Shown piece by piece: positions 63,601 through 64,000 of a DNA stretch of 64,000 nucleotides (within the stretch, counting starts at the first letter, position 1; each line of letters begins with the position of its first letter). The notes below the pieces were generated by a model, which saw nothing but the letters and a program-made list of their open reading frames with translations, had not been told where the DNA came from and did not search any database. The stretch is from Geomonas sp. Red32 (GTDB lineage Bacteria; Desulfobacterota; Desulfuromonadia; Geobacterales; Geobacteraceae). Where the stretch lies: NCBI RefSeq assembly GCF_023652955.1, contig NZ_JAKLOY010000002.1:62001-126000 (forward strand). The letters are read 5' to 3'. Made by a program: the position numbers and the translations under genes.

Positions 63601-64000
63601 TGACCGGCGAGCGGCTGGTGGTGATGGCGGACAATGGCCAGATAGAGCAGGTGCTGATGAACCTCGCCACCAACGCCCGAGACGCCATGCCGGGAGGGGG
63701 CGAGCTCACCATCCGGACCGAGATCGTCGCGCTCGGGAAGGAATTCCAGCAGGAACACGGCTTCGGCGCCCCCGGCCGCTTCGCCCTGATCACCATCTCG
63801 GACACCGGCACCGGCATGGACATAAAGACCCAGCAGAAGATCTTCGAGCCGTTTTTCACCACCAAGGCCAACGGGCGCGGTACCGGGCTCGGGCTTTCCA
63901 TCGTGTACGGCATCGTCAAGCAGCATAACGGCTTCATCACCATGAAAAGCCAGCTGGGGGGCGGAACGACCTTCTTCGTCTATCTCCCGCTGGTTCCGGG
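60645..64000 (+). CDS. Large Cache/HAMP/PAS hybrid-type sensor histidine kinase (3' end outside window)
   Basis: The gene is truncated by the right window edge; about 1118 residues are visible. TTG 60645 is the likely start (GGAG eight bases upstream); other starts are not in frame. It has a transmembrane helix ([19 protein letters not shown]), a periplasmic Cache-like region ([43 protein letters not shown]) to residue 280, then a second helix ([19 protein letters not shown]), HAMP to about 355 and four PAS domains. HisKA motif [11 protein letters not shown] is near residue 893, then [17 protein letters not shown] and [15 protein letters not shown] receiver domain may follow beyond the edge. 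Ligand unknown. Confidence 0.9.
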   Translation, partial: MSLKTKLTWAISLLIAVLLTILTLSAGIYFVDQIKQLVFTQQFAMVSALSEQLDDKLLSLQTELVTTAGTITSGTINDRSTMESFFQRRPDTRAAFDNGLFLFSPRGRLLFETPREQEMMVRDFSGSEFLKTTLATRAPQISEPFVSPQTHHHPVVMFTAPIFDSQGGIMAVLAGSLDLTKSNFLGKVSSTKIGDQGYLYLFTRGKAVVSHPIRDRILKPYDAFGANSLADRALRGYEGTGVRTNARGTRIISAYRKLSTSGWILAIDYPESEALASVQRAHQFLLAALVCVFPISFLAAWILMHYLTAPLLDMTGQIQSLLKAGDGDRKRISVESGDEIATLAGAFNTLLDELEHRREEIHKQLAFSQRVIDTTPIPIFYKDSRGYYLGCNRALEEFLGVDRTQVIGKSLGDLFPDDTAEANRLVDVKLARDGALQVYRSKIPRADGQSRDVIIYKDLFPAADGTVGVIGVIHDVTDLNLAQEALEGQKEFAESLVQNSILPTFVVNGNHEVVIWNHACETLTGYQACEVLGVNDLWKIFHETEHPLLADLIVKGGGRLATAYHAVESIDDQIPDGVQTESWYRDRNGVLHYLVVTAAPIRDRDGKLLGAIQTLEDITARKHAQDAHEKTRRQLQLILDAAGEGIYGVDMKGKVTFVNPAGAQMMGWEPQEMLGKHHHSLGHHTKPDGRSYPQEECPISQALHDGRPHHGEELFWRKDGSSFTVEFISTPIREEGELVGCVVVYRDTTERNLVEEQLLKLSQAVVQSPISIMITDTTGKIEYVNPKFIQTTGFQSSDVLGENPRVLKSDKTAPELYRDLWDTITAGKVWSGDIFNRRKDGETYWEHATIFPIRNSAGIISHYMAFKENMTERKRLEEQLRQAQKMEAIGQLAGGVAHDFNNILTVITGFGQLLHYTLDPEDPKRSHMEQILDAADRATHLTRSLLAFSRKQVMLLQQLELNDLARNHIKFLTRIIGEDISLKTDLTGERLVVMADNGQIEQVLMNLATNARDAMPGGGELTIRTEIVALGKEFQQEHGFGAPGRFALITISDTGTGMDIKTQQKIFEPFFTTKANGRGTGLGLSIVYGIVKQHNGFITMKSQLGGGTTFFVYLPLVP

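Overview
The window looks like chromosome from a GC-rich Desulfuromonadia bacterium of the Geobacter, Geomonas or Citrifermentans type. This is inferred from gene content and codon use: an exopolysaccharide locus with Wzi and GspA/GspB-like genes, a DUF6178-like protein, a DUF2950/DUF3300 pair, several PAS-rich hybrid histidine kinases, a FadR-controlled beta-oxidation set and a CbiMN-CbiQ-CbiO transporter. I found no rRNA, tRNA, phage, insertion sequence or CRISPR array.

Layout. From 1 to 10.4 kb is the end of a surface-polysaccharide locus, all on the plus strand: a partial WecG-type glycosyltransferase, an epimerase, an initiating sugar transferase, cysC and cysN for sulfate activation, a WbpM/CapD-type dehydratase, a Wzi-like outer-membrane protein, and a GspA/GspB-like pair. 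From 10.4 to 15.4 kb are a cysteine-cluster protein, a DUF6178-like protein, glycogen phosphorylase and CheW, ending in a strong terminator and a 41-bp tandem array. From 16.2 to 20.4 kb are six minus-strand genes: Ppx/GppA, a helix-hairpin-helix protein, SixA and three small proteins. From 20.7 to 30 kb are an Nramp transporter with a tandem universal stress protein, the DUF2950/DUF3300 pair, a small barrel-like protein, and a hybrid kinase coupled to a PstS-like binding protein. From 30.4 to 33 kb is a cobalt or nickel ECF transporter, followed by L-2-hydroxyglutarate oxidase.

From 34.5 to 38.9 kb a compact operon carries CysD, a sulfotransferase, an LPG-synthase-type flippase and an Omp85-like barrel. 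CysD here and CysN at 2.8 kb are the two halves of ATP sulfurylase. They sit 30 kb apart, and together with CysC they could supply PAPS to the sulfotransferase, so I infer that the strain makes a sulfated surface polymer or lipid. From 41.5 to 42.8 kb a lone gene encodes a protein with the same N-terminal layout as animal ASK1 kinases (a deoxyribosyltransferase-like domain followed by a TRAF-binding TPR-like region). It has its own promoter and a 13-bp leader hairpin. From 42.8 to 52.7 kb is a fatty-acid degradation region: SCP2-like, FadD, FadB/FadN-type, thiolase, a long acyl-CoA dehydrogenase, a histidine kinase and FadR. From 53 to 64 kb are a multi-PAS kinase, a small cysteine protein, MutM, an old-yellow-enzyme reductase, a small membrane protein, a Bax-inhibitor-1 protein, CvfB and the start of another large hybrid kinase that runs off the window.

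The most unusual items are the ASK1-like gene with its structured leader, a CysN with a dead C-terminal APS-kinase domain beside an intact CysC, a CysD-like protein carrying a CC...CxxC cysteine set, and the tandem arrays.
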